Shown in pieces: positions 34,988 through 45,681 of a DNA stretch of 64,000 nt. The DNA comes from Clostridia bacterium (GTDB taxonomy: Bacteria; Bacillota; Clostridia; Oscillospirales; Acutalibacteraceae): positions 35,682 through 99,681 of the forward strand of contig JAFSFY010000057.1 in NCBI GenBank assembly GCA_017434985.1, given 5' to 3'. The notes under the pieces were generated by a model. That model was given only the letters and a program-made list of their open reading frames with translations, made no database searches and had not been told where the DNA came from. The translations under genes and the position numbers were made by a program. Within the stretch, counting starts at the first letter, position 1. Every line of letters starts with the position of its first letter.

Positions 34988-35018
34988 GACCCGCGGAACA
35001 TTCCGCGGGTCATTTTTT
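34988..35018. terminator. bidirectional terminator between the oxidoreductase and MATE genes
   Basis: An 11-bp perfect stem (GACCCGCGGAA / TTCCGCGGGTC) with T runs on both strands, placed between convergent genes; it also overlaps the MATE stop. Confidence 0.92.
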
Positions 35019-36378
35019 ACGTTTGTTTTTGTTGGATACGATCGAAATTGTGTACCCAATCAGCCTTTAACAGATAGATAAGAAACACGATGCACGAGCA
35101 ACTCCAGGTGAGCGGATAAGCCCACGAGATGGTCTCAAGCCGAGGCATCAACTGTACCGCCAGGCTGATATAGGTAACGCGGACCACACACCAAAACGTG
35201 AGCATCGTCACCATCGGGATGGTCGGTTTTCCGGCACCGCGAATGATCGCCGCCGCACAATGTGAAAAGGCGAGCAAACCGAAGAACAAACTGATCACGC
35301 GGGCGTGGCGCGTACCGAAATCCACAACGGCGGGCGCATCGTTGAACAGGGAGATGAGTTGCGGTGCCAACACGTAAAACAAAATACCGATCGCTTCGGC
35401 GATCAACACCGAACAAGCAATGCCGAACACGCCGCCCTTTTTGGCTCTGTCGTATTGTTTGGCCCCCAAATTTTGCCCCACAAAGGTAGAGAGCCCTTGC
35501 GAGAAACACGTAACAGGCAAAAAGGCAAAGCCTTCCAATTTGGAATAGGAACCGCACCCCGCCATCGCCGCCGTATCAAACGCGTTGATGTTGGATTGCA
35601 CCACCACGTTGGCAAGCGCGATCACCGAATTTTGAACACCCGAGGGAATGCCGAAACGAATGATCTCTTTCAAACTCTCCCAACGAATGCCGACACGGCG
35701 CGGTTGTAATTTAAACGGACCGTCAAAGCGAAGCAAACGAATGAAACATAACACGGCACTGAGCCCTTGCGAAATAGTGGTTGCCAAAGCCGCCGCACCG
35801 ACACCGAGCCTAAAACCACCGACCAGGATAAGGTCAAGCACGACGTTTAAGGCGGAAGAACAGATCAAATAGTAAAGCGGGTGACGACTATCCCCCATCG
35901 CGTGTAAAATGCCGACGAAGATATTATACATCACGGCAAAGGTAGCACCCGAAAAATAAAACCGAAAATACGAAATGGAGTTCGGCAGCACTTCCGGCGG
36001 CGTACCCATCCACTGTAGCACCGTTGGCGTAAAGGCAATGCCGGCCACGGTTAAGATCACGCTGGTGATCAAGCCAAATGCCACGTCGGTGTGGATGATC
36101 TCACTCATCTTCTCGTAATCTTTGGCGCCGAAACAGCGCGCAATCACCACACCGGCGCCCATCGCCAAACCGTTGAAAAAACCGATAAACATAAAAATAA
36201 GGTTGCCCGACGATGCCACCGCCGCCAAGGCTTCTTCGCCCAAAAAGCGACCGACGATCAACGAATCGGCCGTGTTATATAATTGTTGAAAAACATTGCC
36301 GAAAAAGATCGGCATCGCAAACAAAAGCAAGCGTTTCCATATCGGCCCTTGCGTCAAATCGTTGCGATTCGTTTCCAC
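35017..36378 (-). CDS. MATE-family efflux transporter
   Basis: A 453-residue multidrug and toxin extrusion protein with twelve predicted transmembrane helices in two halves, driven by Na+ or H+. Typical features are LTQGPIWKRLLLFAMPIFFGN at the start (read in two pieces), QQLYNTADSLIVGRFLG, NIFVGILHAMGDSRHPLYY, and the second-half repeats with GIPSGVQNSVIALANV and GAGKPTIPM. Start: GTG at 36378 follows AGGTGAGG; the GTG at 36387 is the alternative. It lies close behind ligA and may be co-transcribed. The substrate is unknown. Confidence 0.92.
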   Translation of the reverse strand: METNRNDLTQGPIWKRLLLFAMPIFFGNVFQQLYNTADSLIVGRFLGEEALAAVASSGNLIFMFIGFFNGLAMGAGVVIARCFGAKDYEKMSEIIHTDVAFGLITSVILTVAGIAFTPTVLQWMGTPPEVLPNSISYFRFYFSGATFAVMYNIFVGILHAMGDSRHPLYYLICSSALNVVLDLILVGGFRLGVGAAALATTISQGLSAVLCFIRLLRFDGPFKLQPRRVGIRWESLKEIIRFGIPSGVQNSVIALANVVVQSNINAFDTAAMAGCGSYSKLEGFAFLPVTCFSQGLSTFVGQNLGAKQYDRAKKGGVFGIACSVLIAEAIGILFYVLAPQLISLFNDAPAVVDFGTRHARVISLFFGLLAFSHCAAAIIRGAGKPTIPMVTMLTFWCVVRVTYISLAVQLMPRLETISWAYPLTWSCSCIVFLIYLLKADWVHNFDRIQQKQT

Positions 36379-36391
36379 ATTCCTCACCTAC

Positions 36392-38386
<1,995 letters not shown>

Positions 38387-38400
38387 TCATAATTACTGTT

Positions 38401-38430
38401 ATTATATCACAAGATGTAGGTGCTTTTCAA
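38401..38430 (-). promoter_or_regulatory. sigma-A promoter of ligA
   Basis: Minus strand TTGAAA, 18-base spacer, perfect TATAAT; it overlaps the yunB stop codon. Confidence 0.83.
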
Positions 38431-39116
38431 TCGCTCGCGCCGAAAATTTTAAACAAACTTTCTTCCTCGCCGAGATCCCAATTGCCATACGTTTCGGGCA
38501 CCTCGCCTACGAGCACCGTTTCGCATACCAAAAATTCGGTTTCCACCTGCACGGATTTCCGCTCTGTCGGTAACAATACGCTGACCATCACCGTCATTTT
38601 CAAATAAATGCGGTGGCACGTTTGGTTGATACCGGCATCGGTAAAGGTGCTGTATAAGGAGGTGATGATCGAACCACTGCTGTGAATATGAAATTTGAGG
38701 AATGGCCCGCGCCCCGTGAAAAAGCTGCCGCCGATCAAACTGCCGAGCGGGATGCGGATCACCTGCTTTTCATACCCATTTAAGTGTTTGATCACGGCAT
38801 CGGTTGCATTGGCTTTCAACAAGTTGATCGCCGAAACGTTCGCTTGTATGGACAAGACGTTCCCCGCTTCGCCGCGCGTTACTTCCATCAACTTATCGTA
38901 GGTATTGTGTGGCTCGGACAACACTTCTTCCACCCCGCGATGCACCGATAACATGGCCGTTTTACGCACCGTTTGTGTGGCATAGGTTTGAATCATCGGG
39001 CGGAGTTCCCGGTCCACTTTTACAAAACAAAAAAGTAGTGCGATAGCCGCTGCCATCACACCTACGATTTTTCGACGATTACGTTGCTTTTCACGTTTGC
39101 TTCGTATGTGCCTCAC
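38427..39116 (-). CDS. yunB: sporulation protein YunB
   Basis: A 229-residue YunB-family protein: basic start, one transmembrane helix (IVGVMAAAIALLFCFVKV), and the conserved extracytoplasmic part with NVSAINLLKANATD, IPLGSLIGGSFFTGRGP and AGINQTCHRIYLKMTV. In Bacillus yunB is a SigE-controlled sporulation gene; its presence suggests endospore ancestry. The apparent ATG at 39146 lies inside the terminator stem of the upstream gene, so I use the GTG at 39116, six bases after GGGGTG. No SigE promoter is clear to me. Confidence 0.9.
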   Translation of the reverse strand: MRHIRSKREKQRNRRKIVGVMAAAIALLFCFVKVDRELRPMIQTYATQTVRKTAMLSVHRGVEEVLSEPHNTYDKLMEVTRGEAGNVLSIQANVSAINLLKANATDAVIKHLNGYEKQVIRIPLGSLIGGSFFTGRGPFLKFHIHSSGSIITSLYSTFTDAGINQTCHRIYLKMTVMVSVLLPTERKSVQVETEFLVCETVLVGEVPETYGNWDLGEEESLFKIFGASD

Positions 39117-39130
39117 TCTGCTCACCCCAT

Positions 39131-39162
39131 AAAAAAACAACTCCATAGACAGTCTATGGAGT
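39131..39162 (-). terminator. intrinsic terminator after the M18 aminopeptidase gene
   Basis: A stem of 11 complementary bases (ACTCCATAGAC / GTCTATGGAGT) with a minimal loop, followed on the minus strand by a run of seven T. It separates the prfA operon from yunB. Confidence 0.88.
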
Positions 39163-39178
39163 CGTTTGTGAAGTGTGA

Positions 39179-40591
39179 TTATAATTTTTCGTTGCGGGAA
39201 AGCAGAGCCAAGAAGGCTTTGTGCGCCATATACACATCGGTTTTGGCAACCAGTTCAAACGGTGCGTGCATCGACAACATCGGCACACCGAGGTCCACGG
39301 TATTGACGTCCAAATTGGCGATGTATTTGGCAACCGTGCCGCCGCCGCCAACGTCCACGCGACCGAGTTCACCGATCTGCCACAGCACACCGTTTTCGTC
39401 CATATGGCGGCGGAAGAATGCCATCAATTCGGCCGAAGCATCCGACGTACCCGATTTGCCTCTGGCGCCGGTGTATTTGGTAAGAACCACACCGCGGTTA
39501 AGGAACGCACAGTTGCGTTTTTCCACCACTTCGGGATAGAGCGGATCAAATGCCACGTTGACGTCCGCCGACAAACAAAGCGAATTGGTAAGCACGTGAC
39601 GCACCTCTACGCCAAACGTCGCTGCCAAATCGGCAATGAAGTAGGACAGCGCCGCCGATTGCATACCCGTGTTGCCGTCGGAACCAATCTCCTCTTTGTC
39701 GGCCAACACCGTCACCGCCGTGTAGGCCGGTTTTTCCAGCGCGAAAATAGCGGTCAGTGCCGGATACGCACACACGCGGTCGTCGTGCCCGTAAGCACCG
39801 ATCAAGCTGCGATCCAAACCGACGTCACGTGCGCCGAACGCGGGAACCACTTCGAGTTCAGCGGAAAGGAAATCTGCTTCCACGATGCCGTATTTTTCAA
39901 ACAAGATGTTCAAAATGTTCAGTTTCACCGACTCGCTTCCCTCGTCGTCAAGGAACGGACGGGAGCCAATCAACACATTGAGGTCTTCACCTTTGATCAG
40001 TTCGGGGGCGGGACGTTTCATTTGATCGGCCGCCAAGTGGGGCAACAGATCGGTCACGCAGAATACGGGATCCTCGGGTTTGTCACCGATCGCCACGGTC
40101 ACCACCGTGCCGTCTTTCTTCACCAACACACCGTGCAACGACAACGGAATGGCCACCCATTGGTATTTCTTGATACCGCCGTAATAGTGGGTATCCAAAT
40201 ACGCCAAATCGTTATCTTCATACAGCGGATTGGGTTTCAGATCCAAACGAGGCGAATCGATGTGCGCCGCCGCAATGGAAACACCCTCTTCAATGGATTT
40301 TTCACCGATCACCGCAAGAAACAACGATTTCCCGCGGTTGTTGTAGTACACACGATCTCCCGCTTTCAACGCTTGACCGCGTTTGTAGGCAACGAACCCG
40401 TTTTTCTCCGCCTGAGCGATCGCTTCGGTCACCGCTTCACGCTCAGTTTTGGCGTTATCAAGATACTGCATATATCCGACACAATACGCGTCTGCTTGAG
40501 CAGTTTCCTCCACGCTCAGCGTTTCAGCCGCCGTTTTGGGAGTGTAGTAGAGTTTTTCCTTGAGTTGTTCGGCTTTGGTTTTTTCAGACAT
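39179..40591 (-). CDS. M18-family aminopeptidase
   Basis: A 470-residue cytosolic zinc exopeptidase of the M18 family (aminopeptidase I or ApeA-like), which removes N-terminal acidic or neutral residues from peptides. Metal and catalytic motifs are AHIDSPRLDLKP, YGHDDRVCAYPAL, LADKEEIGSDGNTG and LSMHAPFELVAK; family length is normal. The ATG follows TAAGGAGGAATTGTC. It is the last gene of the DUF951-prfA-sua5-coaE-SLT operon and precedes a terminator. Confidence 0.95.
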   Translation of the reverse strand: MSEKTKAEQLKEKLYYTPKTAAETLSVEETAQADAYCVGYMQYLDNAKTEREAVTEAIAQAEKNGFVAYKRGQALKAGDRVYYNNRGKSLFLAVIGEKSIEEGVSIAAAHIDSPRLDLKPNPLYEDNDLAYLDTHYYGGIKKYQWVAIPLSLHGVLVKKDGTVVTVAIGDKPEDPVFCVTDLLPHLAADQMKRPAPELIKGEDLNVLIGSRPFLDDEGSESVKLNILNILFEKYGIVEADFLSAELEVVPAFGARDVGLDRSLIGAYGHDDRVCAYPALTAIFALEKPAYTAVTVLADKEEIGSDGNTGMQSAALSYFIADLAATFGVEVRHVLTNSLCLSADVNVAFDPLYPEVVEKRNCAFLNRGVVLTKYTGARGKSGTSDASAELMAFFRRHMDENGVLWQIGELGRVDVGGGGTVAKYIANLDVNTVDLGVPMLSMHAPFELVAKTDVYMAHKAFLALLSRNEKL

Positions 40592-40603
40592 GACAATTCC
40601 TCC

Positions 40604-41170
40604 TTAAGGTATATCGTACAACGTTTGATATCGTTTTTGCGCTTTTTGTACGCGCACCACATACTCGCGTGTTTCCTGAAACGGGATGGTGTGCAAGGTG
40701 GTACCGTCTGTGGAATACTCGGTATTTTTCAACCACTTTCTCACGTTACCGATACCGGCGTTATAGGCGGCAAGCGCCGTCTTGATTTCACTAAATTCTC
40801 CGCACAGCACGCTTAAAATTTTAGTACCGTAGCGAACGTTGGTCTCGGGGTCAAACACATCACCGTCTGTTTCACCCAACAGTGATCGCGCCCAGTCACA
40901 CGTGTTATCGGTCAACTGCATCAGACCTTTGGCTTGCGCCTTGGAGACCGCTTGCGGGTCAAAGTGACTTTCGGTGTGAATAACCGCATAAATTAGCGAT
41001 TCGGGCAATTCATACCGTGCGGCATACGTTTCCACCATCTTTTGGAAATGGCGCGGATAGACAAGTTTCGCCACAAAATCGGCACCGCTTTTCAAGTGTG
41101 GCATTCCCACGATCAGCAGCACGGCGACCACAATGAGGGCAATAAATGAACCTTTCTTTTTACGACGCAT
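40604..41170 (-). CDS. lytic transglycosylase (SLT domain)
   Basis: A 188-residue exported peptidoglycan lyase: basic start with one signal-anchor helix (FIALIVVAVLLIVGM), then the SLT fold with the catalytic glutamate Glu67 in HTESHFDP, AKGLMQL and the ALAAYNAGIGNVRKWL motif. It cleaves MurNAc-GlcNAc bonds with 1,6-anhydro formation. Its start overlaps the coaE end by 11 bases and has AGGTGG five bases ahead. Confidence 0.94.
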   Translation of the reverse strand: MRRKKKGSFIALIVVAVLLIVGMPHLKSGADFVAKLVYPRHFQKMVETYAARYELPESLIYAVIHTESHFDPQAVSKAQAKGLMQLTDNTCDWARSLLGETDGDVFDPETNVRYGTKILSVLCGEFSEIKTALAAYNAGIGNVRKWLKNTEYSTDGTTLHTIPFQETREYVVRVQKAQKRYQTLYDIP

Positions 41171-41777
41171 CTTGCCACCTCGCTAACTGTTCAAACAGAC
41201 ACTCGGCGGCCGTTTTCAGTTGCGCCTCATCGCCGCTATTTTCCAATACGATCGTCGCCCGTGAGCGATAATACTCATCGTCAGGTTGAGCCGCCATACG
41301 CAAGCGCGCTTGTTCTTCGGCGATGCCGTCACGCGCACAAATGCGTTGCAAGCGTTGTTCCGTCGGCGCCAAAACCGCCACCGTGCAGTGGCAGATGGCT
41401 CCCATCCCTGCCTGAAACAAGAGCGGTGCATCAATCACCGCCATACGGTATTCTTGTGTTTTCGCTTGTTCCAGCAACTCGTTGGTCATACGGATGACGT
41501 GCGGGTGCACAATGCTGTTTAACAGCGCCGTCGTCTCGGGAGAAACAAACGCTTTCTGCGCGAGCGCCGCGCGATTGAGCGATCCGTCCTGAAGCAAAAT
41601 CTCCGTTGAAAAGGCATCCGTTAACGCCCGTAAACACGCCGTATGCGGTTCTACCGCTTTGCGCGACAGTTGGTCCGCGTCGATGACCATACACCCGTTT
41701 TTCGCTAACACGCGCGCTACCGTGCTCTTCCCCGAACCGGTAGGCCCGGTGAGTCCCACAACAAATAGGTTATTCAA
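41160..41777 (-). CDS. coaE: dephospho-CoA kinase
   Basis: A 205-residue enzyme performing the last step of coenzyme A synthesis. The P-loop is GLTGPTGSGKST (8-19), followed by DADQLSRKA, the SIVHPHV and DAPLLFQAG strands and a C-terminal region. The start codon is TTG at 41777, seven bases after GAGGTG; there is no better ATG in frame. It overlaps the sua5 end by eight bases. Confidence 0.96.
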   Translation of the reverse strand: MNNLFVVGLTGPTGSGKSTVARVLAKNGCMVIDADQLSRKAVEPHTACLRALTDAFSTEILLQDGSLNRAALAQKAFVSPETTALLNSIVHPHVIRMTNELLEQAKTQEYRMAVIDAPLLFQAGMGAICHCTVAVLAPTEQRLQRICARDGIAEEQARLRMAAQPDDEYYRSRATIVLENSGDEAQLKTAAECLFEQLARWQDAS

Positions 41778-42789
41778 GGATGATCACCTCAAATCCTGCC
41801 GCACGCAACAAGCGGTTGTAGACCGCCAATCCTACACCGTCGGTCGACGGGCAAGCGGTATAGGCAACACGCACACCCTCGTCGTCCAGACGGCGCAGAG
41901 CATCAAACAAACGGTGAGCTTGCGCCTTCGCATCGTTTCGCGGACCGTAGGTCAAAAACGGGACGGTAAGTAGGCGTTCCTCGCCGTCAAAGCATAACGC
42001 GACCGTATTGGCGGCGGCGTGCGCGTTGACATACGTTGCATAGGCATCGGCAGAGCCTTTCACTAAAATGACACGCGCCGACGGGGCGTAATGCTTATAT
42101 TTCATACCGGGAGAGGCTGCGGTCGCGCCGTCCTTCAAGGGATTCAAAACCGCTTCGTCCACCTCCACTGCACCAACTACGGCTTGCAACATTTCCACCG
42201 TCACCGCACCGGGGCGAAGCAGACGCACCGTTTCACCGGTAATATCGATCACCGTGGATTCCACCCCGACTGTACATTCACCGCCGTCAACGATGGCGGC
42301 AATGCGGCCGTCCATATCTTCGGCAACGCGGTAAGCATTGGTGGGGCTCGGGCTTCCCGAACGGTTGGCAGAGGGGGCCGCCAGCGGACACCCGGAAAGA
42401 CGAATCAAGTTGCGTGCCACAGGATGTGACGGCATCCGTACCGCCACCGTTTGCAGACCGGCACTCACTTCGTTCGGGACCGAATCCCCTTTTTTGAAGA
42501 TCATCGTCAACGGGCCCGGCCAAAACGCGGCGGCCAGCGCCAAGGCTTGCGGCGGAATTTCCGCTACCAACAACGGCAATTCGCTCATATCCGCGATATG
42601 CACGATCAAGGGATTGTCCATCGGTCGACCTTTGGCCGTAAAAATAGAAGCTACCGCTGCCCCGTTACGGGCATCGGCCGCCAATCCGTATACCGTTTCG
42701 GTCGGGATTGCCACCAGCTGCCCATCACGTAAGAGTGTGGCCGCTTGCGAAAGGTCGTATTCCTTATCGGTTAAATGCAAGGTTTGCAT
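41770..42789 (-). CDS. threonylcarbamoyl-AMP synthase (Sua5 type)
   Basis: A 339-residue YrdC/Sua5 protein that makes L-threonylcarbamoyl-AMP for the t6A37 modification of ANN-reading tRNAs. The YrdC domain has IPTETVYGLAADA, KGRPMDNPLIVHI, FWPGPLTMI, VRMPSHPVA and SANRSGSPSPT; the SPGMKYKHYAPSA linker leads to the C-terminal Sua5 domain. Because of this second domain it is the Sua5 rather than the short TsaC form. It follows prfA by eight bases. Confidence 0.95.
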   Translation of the reverse strand: MQTLHLTDKEYDLSQAATLLRDGQLVAIPTETVYGLAADARNGAAVASIFTAKGRPMDNPLIVHIADMSELPLLVAEIPPQALALAAAFWPGPLTMIFKKGDSVPNEVSAGLQTVAVRMPSHPVARNLIRLSGCPLAAPSANRSGSPSPTNAYRVAEDMDGRIAAIVDGGECTVGVESTVIDITGETVRLLRPGAVTVEMLQAVVGAVEVDEAVLNPLKDGATAASPGMKYKHYAPSARVILVKGSADAYATYVNAHAAANTVALCFDGEERLLTVPFLTYGPRNDAKAQAHRLFDALRRLDDEGVRVAYTACPSTDGVGLAVYNRLLRAAGFEVIILE

Positions 42790-42797
42790 ACTACTGA

Positions 42798-43862
42798 TTA
42801 TCCTTCTTGTAATTTCTGTGCGCGATCTGCCGTGATGAGCGAATCAATGATCTCGTCCAAATCGCCGTTCATAATGGCCTCGATCTTGTACAAGGTCAAT
42901 CCAATGCGATGATCGGTCACGCGGCCTTGCGGAAAATTATAGGTGCGAATCCGCTCACTGCGATCACCCGTACCGACCTGCGCACGACGGTCGGCGGCGA
43001 TGGCCGATTGTTGTTCGGTTTGCTTTTGTTCCAACAACCGCGAACGCAATACACGCATCGCCTTGTCACGGTTTTTATGCTGACTGCGCTCGTCTTGACA
43101 TTCCACGACGGTACCCGTCGGTATATGGGTAATACGAATGGCAGACTCGGTTTTATTGATATGCTGACCGCCCGCACCGCTGGATCGAAAGGTGTCGATC
43201 TGCAGATCGGTTGGGTCGATATCCACATCCACTTCTTCCGCCTCGGGCAACACCGCCACCGTCGCGGTAGAGGTGTGAATACGGCCGCCTGCTTCGGTTT
43301 CGGGAACGCGCTGTACACGGTGAACGCCGCTTTCAAATTTCATTCGACTGTAAGCACCGTCACCGTCAATCACAAAACTGATCTCTTTAAAACCACCGAG
43401 TTCCGTTTCGTTGACACCCACGGTTTCAATCTGATAATGTCGTGCTTGTGCGTACAACGTATACATACGGAAAAGTGACGCCGCAAACAATGCCGACTCT
43501 TCCCCGCCGGCTCCCGCACGAATTTCCATAATAACGTTTTTTTCGTCATTCGGGTCGCGCGGTAACAACAAAATTTTCAGTTCTTCCGCATACTCTTCCG
43601 CTTCTTTTTTGGCGGCTTTTCGTTCTTCGGCTGCCAACTCTTGCAGTTCGCGGTCACTTTCGGTTTCAATCAACAATTTGGCTTCCGCCTCGCGAGAAAG
43701 CGCTTGCGCATACGCACGGTATTTCTCCACGATTGGTTCCAAATACCGACTTTCCTTCATCAAATCGCGATACAAATCCGGCTGTGACACAACGGTAGGA
43801 TCGCACAAGCGTGCCATCAATTCTTCGTATCGCTTTTCTACGTCTTTTAAACGGTTAAGCAT
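42798..43862 (-). CDS. prfA: peptide chain release factor 1
   Basis: A 354-residue RF1 that ends translation at UAA and UAG. Visible are the [12 protein letters not shown] domain, the stop-codon tripeptide region [18 protein letters not shown], the GGQ motif in [15 protein letters not shown], and QHKNRDKAM. The PxT-type tripeptide (here PET) marks RF1 rather than RF2 (SPF). The ATG at 43862 is seven bases from GGGG. prmC, often next to it, is not present here. Confidence 0.97.
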   Translation of the reverse strand: MLNRLKDVEKRYEELMARLCDPTVVSQPDLYRDLMKESRYLEPIVEKYRAYAQALSREAEAKLLIETESDRELQELAAEERKAAKKEAEEYAEELKILLLPRDPNDEKNVIMEIRAGAGGEESALFAASLFRMYTLYAQARHYQIETVGVNETELGGFKEISFVIDGDGAYSRMKFESGVHRVQRVPETEAGGRIHTSTATVAVLPEAEEVDVDIDPTDLQIDTFRSSGAGGQHINKTESAIRITHIPTGTVVECQDERSQHKNRDKAMRVLRSRLLEQKQTEQQSAIAADRRAQVGTGDRSERIRTYNFPQGRVTDHRIGLTLYKIEAIMNGDLDEIIDSLITADRAQKLQEG

Positions 43863-43905
43863 CCAATAGCCCCTTTTCAATGGAATGATTTACTGACAAA
43901 AACGG

Positions 43906-44088
43906 CTATTCTTCACGCTCGATCCCGCGAATATTTTTCTCCGCTTTGGCACGCGGAATCATCATTTCGTGTCCGCAGGTTTCGCAATGCAAGCGGAAAT
44001 CCATCCCGATACGCAGCACGCGGAAACGGTTGCCGCCGCACGGATGGCTCTTTTTCATCGTTAAAATATCGCCCAAACGAATATCCAC
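43906..44088 (-). CDS. DUF951-family small protein
   Basis: A 60-residue protein of the DUF951 family: VDIRLGDILTMKKSHPCGGNRFRVLR, then FRLHCETCGHEMMIPRAK. Its cysteines (CGG and CETCG) suggest a small zinc-binding or RNA-binding module. The start is a GTG at 44088 with AAGAAGG seven bases ahead. It opens the operon with prfA; no function is established for the family. Confidence 0.87.
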   Translation of the reverse strand: MDIRLGDILTMKKSHPCGGNRFRVLRIGMDFRLHCETCGHEMMIPRAKAEKNIRGIEREE

Positions 44089-44114
44089 GAACACACCTTC
44101 TTTCCTAATTGTAC

Positions 44115-44143
44115 AGTATACCATACCCGTCCCCTTTTCGCAA
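44115..44143 (-). promoter_or_regulatory. sigma-A promoter of the DUF951-prfA operon
   Basis: Minus strand TTGCGA, 17-base spacer, TATACT; faces away from the flavoprotein promoter. Confidence 0.83.
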
Positions 44144-44164
44144 GAGAGAGTTTCGCATTTTCAT

Positions 44165-44193
44165 TTGACAAATACGGGAAGATGCCGTATACT
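44165..44193 (+). promoter_or_regulatory. sigma-A promoter of the flavoprotein gene
   Basis: TTGACA, 17-base spacer, TATACT, about 40 bases before the ATG. Confidence 0.88.
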
Positions 44194-44232
44194 GTTTTGT
44201 TGGTTAGTTTGTATATGACAAGGAGGATCTCT

Positions 44233-45636
44233 ATGACTGCAGACGTTGTGATTGTGGGTGCCGGCCCCGCCGGTATTTTCACGGCATTGGAACTGGTTCG
44301 TCAAGGAAATCACCATAAGATCATAATGGTGGAAAAAGGACAAGCGGTGGAAAATCGCCGTTGTCCCAAAAATAAAACCAACCGTTGCGTAAACTGCAAA
44401 CCTTACTGCCACATTACCACCGGTTTTTCGGGTGCTGGTGCTTTTTCCGACGGAAAATTGTCGCTCAGTTATGAAGTGGGGGGCGATCTTCCCAATTTGA
44501 TCGGTGCTGATCTGGCGCAAGATCTGATTCATTATGCCGACAGCATCTATTTGGAATTCGGCGCCGACACGCACATTGAGGGCCTCGAAAACACCGACGA
44601 GATCAAAGATATTCGCAAACGCGCCATTCAAGCGGGTTTGAAATTGGTCGACTGCCCCATTCGTCACTTGGGAACGGAAAAAGCGCAAGACATTTACCTG
44701 GCAATCGAACGTTATTTGCAAGATAACGGCGTGGAAATGCTGTTCGGCTACGAATGCACCAACATTTTGCTCGACGGCAACACCTGCCTCGGCGTTTGCA
44801 TCAGCAACGGCAAAAAGGAAGAAGAGATTCGTGCCACTCACACGGTGATCGCCACCGGTCGTCGCGGTGCGGATTGGCTCGAAAAGATTTGCGCTGAACA
44901 CAACATCGCCCATCAACCCGGCACGGTTGACATCGGCGTTCGCGTGGAGGTGCGCAACGAAGTGATGGAGACGGTCAATCGTGCGTTGTATGAATCCAAG
45001 TTGATCGGTTATCCCCGTCCTTTTAAAAACAAAGTGCGCACCTTCTGCCAAAATCCCGGCGGTTTTGTCAGTCAAGAAAACTACGACGACGATTTGGCGG
45101 TGGTAAACGGTCATTCTTATAAGGAGATCAAGTCCAACAACACCAACCTGGCCATTTTGTGTTCACACAATTTCAACGAACCGTTCAATCAACCGATTTC
45201 TTACGCACAAAAGGTCGGCGAGTTGACCAATATGCTCGGTGCGGGTCACATCTTGGTTCAACGCTTTGGTGATATTTTGGACGGCAAACGTACCTGGCAA
45301 AAAGAATTGGCACAATCCAACTTGCGCCCCACTCTGCCGGACGCCGTGGCCGGCGATATCACCGCCGCGATGCCCTACCGCGCCATGATCAACATCATCA
45401 ACTTCATCCAAGCGGTGGATCACGTGGTGCCGGGTTTTGCCTCTTACGAAACCTTGCTCTACTCCCCCGAACTCAAATTTTACAGCAACCGTATCCGTAT
45501 GGACGAAAACCTGGATACCAACGTGGGTGGTCTGCACTGTTTGGGTGACTCAAGCGGTTGGACACGTGGTCTTATGATGGCTTCCGTCATGGGTGTGTTG
45601 ATGGGCCGCAAGATCGTAGAAAAAGAATCCCAATAA
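44233..45636 (+). CDS. FAD-dependent dehydrogenase (COG2509 type)
   Basis: A 467-residue flavoprotein: FAD-binding VVIVGAGPAGIFTAL near the start, VEKGQAVENRRCP, a cysteine pair in NRCVNCKPYC, GFSGAGAFSDGKL, HTVIATGRRG, and a C-terminal LGDSSGWTRGLMMASVMG that closes the FAD site. It belongs to the uncharacterised FAD-dependent dehydrogenase family; an electron partner is not known. The ATG at 44233 follows AGGAGG. It is monocistronic, ended by a terminator. Confidence 0.92.
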   Translation: MTADVVIVGAGPAGIFTALELVRQGNHHKIIMVEKGQAVENRRCPKNKTNRCVNCKPYCHITTGFSGAGAFSDGKLSLSYEVGGDLPNLIGADLAQDLIHYADSIYLEFGADTHIEGLENTDEIKDIRKRAIQAGLKLVDCPIRHLGTEKAQDIYLAIERYLQDNGVEMLFGYECTNILLDGNTCLGVCISNGKKEEEIRATHTVIATGRRGADWLEKICAEHNIAHQPGTVDIGVRVEVRNEVMETVNRALYESKLIGYPRPFKNKVRTFCQNPGGFVSQENYDDDLAVVNGHSYKEIKSNNTNLAILCSHNFNEPFNQPISYAQKVGELTNMLGAGHILVQRFGDILDGKRTWQKELAQSNLRPTLPDAVAGDITAAMPYRAMINIINFIQAVDHVVPGFASYETLLYSPELKFYSNRIRMDENLDTNVGGLHCLGDSSGWTRGLMMASVMGVLMGRKIVEKESQ

Positions 45637-45640
45637 CAAA

Positions 45641-45672
45641 AACCGACGAATCGTGACGATTCGTCGGTTTTC
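45641..45672. terminator. bidirectional terminator between the flavoprotein and ybbR genes
   Basis: A 13-bp perfect stem (AACCGACGAATCG / CGATTCGTCGGTT), 3-nt loop, T-rich on both sides, between convergent genes. Confidence 0.9.
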
Positions 45673-45681
45673 TTTATGTCA

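Noticed and set aside
39116..39146. ATG at 39146 as the yunB start
   Set aside because: It lies inside the terminator stem of the upstream gene; a GTG with a good ribosome-binding site fits the family start better.
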